Source: Erythroxylum novogranatense
Lineage: Eukaryota; Streptophyta; Magnoliopsida; Malpighiales; Erythroxylaceae
NCBI GenBank assembly: GCA_029891385.1
Contig: CM057228.1
Span: forward strand, 62,378,523 to 62,442,522
Direction: 5' to 3'
DNA: 64,000 nucleotides
The notes beneath the pieces are model-generated. The model did not search any database. It was not told the DNA's origin and saw only the letters and a list, made by a program, of their open reading frames with translations. The translations under genes were made by a program, and so were the position numbers. Shown here piece after piece: positions 60,059 to 64,000 of this stretch; the first letter of the stretch is position 1, and every line of letters starts with the position of its first letter.

Positions 60059-60720
60059 ATATGATCTCTAGATTTAATTAGATAGTAGCATTATGAATTA
60101 GAAAAACCGATTAATCAAGGCAATAACCACATATGATGTGTCATTTAACCTAGGACATATTATCCTTAATGATTACAAATCTTTAGTCGCTACATATGAA
60201 TGTTAACATAATAATTACAGATTATATCAAAATTCTAGTAATGGGTTTGCAATCAAATCATTTCATGAACGCATTAAAATCATCTTTTCACAATTCCCAA
60301 TGGGTTTATACACAAATAACTGAACAATAATGAAAATCTGATTATTCATACACAATACCCAAATCAATTAACATAGAATAACACAATCAATTTCTAATGA
60401 GAGAAAGAAACAACAAAATAATAAAAAAAAATACTTACCCGAGTAGTTGACATCGATGTCACCTCCGAATCGGCATTAGGACGTCTAGCCCTCCATAAAT
60501 CTCTTTTGGAAAAATGCTTTAGTCCCCATCATATATCCATAGCCGAAACCCCTTGGTTGCTCTCTTCACTGCTCCTCCCTCTATTCTGTTTCATGCCACT
60601 GCATTCACTCCATTTCTATCGCCCCTCTTGTTCTCCCACACAAGCTTTCTTCTACCCTCCTCTCATGCTAATATTCATGATGTGACAAATTAAGATATTG
60701 GGTCACCTTACTGTTAACGC
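60059..60720 (-). other. Exon-like segment with a strong splice donor (minus strand)
   Basis: A GC-richer stretch (about 60440-60680) ends, on the minus strand, in ..ACTACTCGG|GTAAGTATTTTTTTT (donor near 60440). That is a very good plant donor followed by a T-rich intron start. Upstream on the minus strand is AG-rich, leader-like sequence with stops, so it looks untranslated. It could be the first exon of a host transcript or the spliced leader of an LTR element; I cannot tell which. Confidence 0.35.
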
Positions 60721-63700
60721 AAAATCCCCTCACAAATGTCTTGGCCAAACGTCTGCATTTCATGCATAATGTTTGCATGAAACATACCACATTTGCATAA
60801 ACGCAGACACTATTTACATTTAGTTAAATGCGTGGTCTATGTTTCTCACTTCTCCCACTATCATTTTGTTCCTTGGTGCTATCCTCCTATGCTGCATCAT
60901 TTTGGTGTTTCCTCATGCTTCCACCTACTGGCACGTTTTGCACATTTGTTGTTGTCGTATTGATGCTTTGGCTATCCATCTGCTGCATGGTTCTTACAAG
61001 GGACATGCATAGTCGAGCAACTTTAATTCATCTTCTTTGTATATTTTTTTCTTGTCTTCTAATTTTCTTCGTCTAACTCCATGAAGGCAAGTGAGTATTG
61101 ATTTTCATAAAATAGCCCAAATGCAGTACTTTCAACTCACTTTAATTTCTTTGCTTCCAAATTGTACCTAAAATCATATATGAATTGAAGTGTGTATCTT
61201 AAGCATTTTTGTATTATTAATCGCTAATGTAAATGATTAAATGTATCAACAATTAAACACTTAACAATTTCTCCTACATTTAGCTTTTGACCATCCTCGG
61301 GCAAAACATTAAAATTAAGCTCAAAGACCCCAAAACATTGACTCATTTCCCATATGTTCCAAGAATATATAATTACAAGCAAAGATGAGTGACTTTAAAA
61401 AATCATAGCAAAAAGTCAACATTCCAAGCTTTTACTCATGATCAATCAACATTCATCATCTTCAAAAACTGAGCAATCTAATGGTAGACTCAGAAAATGT
61501 GTTTAACTAAAATATATCCATAGGAACACTCAACATCATTCATGATCATTTCATTCCACAACTTTACATATCATTTCATTTTTCCACCACTAATGTTCAC
61601 ATGAAAAATCGTAGATCAAAGGACTTTTCAAGGTTGTAATATGGGCAAAGATAAGGTGAGATGTATTTGGGTCAATTAGCATGAAAGCCATTAAGCTAGT
61701 GAAACAAAGCAACACTCATCAATAAACTGGTTACCATCAGCTATGACGAATGCAACATTTATATTTCTCAAATCCATTCAGCTCTCACACACAAACTATA
61801 TAAAGCATATACCAATCTGAACAAATCACTCATACAATTTATTCCAACAATACATTGAAACCACAAGAGTGAACCTTCCAAGCCAACATCTACTTCATAT
61901 TCAGTATACTAAAATAACACATTTATTACAACTCTAGGAAGATGCATTAATTATGAATAACTTTGCAAATTCATATGCACTTCCTCCTTGATAAATTTGT
62001 TTTTTTAAATTCATTCTTTTTCTTTATGTTTCTTTCTTTCTTTTTCATTTTCTTTTCTTTTCTTTTCTTGTGCCTTTCTCTTTTCTCTCTTTCTTTTCCT
62101 TTCCCTTTTTTAACATTAAAAGAAACTACATTAACATGGGAATTTCAATGATAAGACATAACAAAACGTCCCAACATTAACCAACCCACACAAATGTACA
62201 CCCCATACTTAGAATTTTGTACATCCATAAACTCAACAATCATAAATGTTCTACTAGCTTTATGGCTTGGGTAAGACATTTGGTTAAGTTTAAAAGCATA
62301 AAATGTGGTCTATACAAAAAGAATGGTAGGAAGCTCTTATTGAACCCAAGTTTCCTATATCAATTGGTGACAATTTCATGGTTTTTATTATACTTCTTGG
62401 CTTTTAATTTCACATTTTGTGCTGAATTTAACTCTTGAGTGCTTGCCTTGAATTTATGTAGTTTGAGGGTAAAATTGTCACAAATAATTAGTAATTACAC
62501 TAAATTGATTTTTTTATAATAATTGATACTGCAAACTACTTTTTTTCATTGTAGGAGATTCAAGAACTAGAGTCAAGGAGTGAAGGCCAAGATGACAAGT
62601 CAACGAGGGCAGCAGGCAAGTTCGCCGCGACGACATAACAGGCTTAAAAGGGGAGTAGCTTAATCCATATTTAGCTATGATTTATGAACTCCTAGGTTTA
62701 GGATTTGTAATTTGTAGTTGAACATTCTTGATTAGAGTTTAACCAAGTGTTGGATATTCAATGTGTGGTTAGGATTTGTTAATGTAGAACTTTGAGCTTA
62801 AATATATGAAGTCTCATATATTTCTATTTGCGATCTTATTTAATCTCTTTTATCTTGCATAGTTGTGATTGATATTTAGTTGATTTGAGATCCCAAAATG
62901 ACTTGTTGCATTGACTCGCCCACTACACACACTAAGGGCATTTAACAAGATTTTAAGAAATGGAGTTCTTTGATTAAGACCTTGGACTTAAAGAGTTCTT
63001 TAAGGTTTACCCATTTGAAACTTAGTGATTCCCACTCCCATCGAAAATTGATTTTGAACTATGATAGCCAAAGCTCGTTTTCAAGAGGATATTATCACCA
63101 TTTGATCATTGTCTTTATCTTTCTATTTTTCCATTCCTAAAAATCCAAAAATACATTTTACACATTTTTCTTACAATTCCTTTTAATTTAGTTAAAATTT
63201 CCAAAGATCAAAAATCCCTTTCTTACCAATTTAGCTTGCATTTCATGACATATAGGTTAGCTTAGGTCCATTCATAGGTTCTGATTAAGTAAGATGACCC
63301 AAGGTTGCATTCTATACTGCAATCCTTGGATTATATTTTTGATTTGACCTCCAAGGGTATGAACGAGGCTCGGATCAAGCTCAAAGGAGATTAGCAAGGG
63401 AAAAACCAAGTTAATAGGGTAGGCTATTTGGTTAATGTAGTTCGAAAAAAAGAATGCCTAATCATTTCCATGTTAATGCATGTGATAAAATGTGGTCTCA
63501 AATAGAAATTCAAAGCAAAATCAGGATGTACATGTCATGAAAGTCAAACACTATCAAACAACAATAAGACTGAAATAAAGGTGTCAGTCTAATAAGGCTC
63601 AAAATCTCACCGACTTTGTCTACCATTAGTCACTACTCTTCTAAAGATAATGCATATCGATCAATCACAAGAGTAAAATACATACTAGAATTGCTATAAG

Positions 63701-63885
63701 ATTCTCTAGTCAATCCACACTCTAATCATGACTATATGATCCCAAAAGCAATAGAAAATGAGAAAATGTTTGTTTCATTTGTTCTATTATTTCTCTCATT
63801 TTGATTGAAAACTTAAAAACAAGCAAGAAACAAATAAATTTGAAAACACATATGCGTAATATAACTAGTATAAAAAAGTAAAAGA
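60721..63885 (-). mobile_element. Non-coding 3' region of a probable gypsy element
   Basis: No gene was found in 3.1 kb. The sequence is AT-rich with a T/C-rich tract (61990-62120) and long non-coding text. Together with the polyprotein end at 63886-64000 this resembles the non-coding 3' part of Athila/Tat-type gypsy elements. The GC-rich 'gttcgccgcgacgac' near 62620 resembles 'cgccgcgacgaaag' in the LTR element at 30657. Assignment is by resemblance only. Confidence 0.35.
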
Positions 63886-64000
63886 AAAGAAATTACTTCC
63901 TTTAGGTTGCCTCCCAAGAAGCGCCTTTGTTTAGGGTCGCTGGCTTAATTCCATGTTTCCTCCTCACGTGACAAAATTGCGATCTTCAGGTATTATAGTT
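63886..64000 (-). pseudogene. C-terminal end of a gypsy polyprotein, frameshifted
   Basis: The minus strand from 63940 reads, with one extra base, LNKALLGRQPK. This is close to the conserved end of plant Athila/Tat gypsy polyproteins (LN.ALLGRQP). The remaining polyprotein would lie to the right of the window. Confidence 0.45.

Noticed and set aside
61963..62151. 62-codon F/L/S-rich open frame resembling a membrane peptide
   Set aside because: Encoded by a T/C-rich simple tract; composition alone gives hydrophobic residues.

Overview
This is a plant nuclear window, from a eudicot judging by the gene types and the AT-rich DNA. It holds two host genes on the + strand set in a thick layer of nested transposable elements. 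No tRNA, rRNA or CRISPR feature was found. I could not name the species from sequence alone.

Left part (1-5115): two abutting pieces of a giant LTR family with TGTTGG...CCAACA ends, a stretch I cannot assign, and a decayed exon block of a PDR-type ABCG transporter (about 4536-5115).

Host gene part (5492-21440): a SURP + CID protein of the CHERP type (three coding exons, 13458-16305, 684 aa) lies 2.3 kb upstream of a Raf-like protein kinase of the STY13/RAF22/RAF28 type (two coding exons, 18636-20925, 411 aa). The kinase promoter and 5' leader (16832-18482) has a second, degraded direct copy at 5492-7234, upstream of the SURP/CID gene. A 5'-truncated copia element and a 3'-truncated LINE separate that copy from the gene. 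From memory, the Arabidopsis homologues also sit close together (At4g31170 and At4g31200), so the pair may be old.

Middle (21440-30110): a probable partial LTR, a head-to-tail array of four LTRs feeding a truncated Ty3/gypsy chromovirus gag-protease, and a 5'-truncated LINE tail with poly(A) and a target-site duplication.

Right part (30111-60058): a 'Russian doll'. A hAT-type transposase gene (DUF4371/ZMYM1-like, minus strand) is broken into three collinear blocks (57665-59180, 32998-33320, 30111-30304). One break is a 2.7 kb LTR element (30305-32997). The other is a 24 kb SIRE/Maximus-type copia element (33321-57664) with matched target-site duplications and an extra env-position ORF. That element is itself broken by a 9.7 kb Angela/Tork-type copia element (34905-44622) and by a 5.0 kb giant LTR (48935-53912). 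Target-site duplications and reading-frame continuity give a clear order of events.

The last 4 kb hold a minus-strand LTR fragment, an exon-like segment with a strong splice donor, and what looks like the 3' non-coding end of another gypsy element running off the window.

Nothing here is convincingly a new biochemical system. The points most worth a second look are the duplicated kinase promoter, the LTR array, a palindromic minisatellite in a copia leader, and single-base C(T/A)G-to-CG losses that may be sequencing error at methylated CHG sites.
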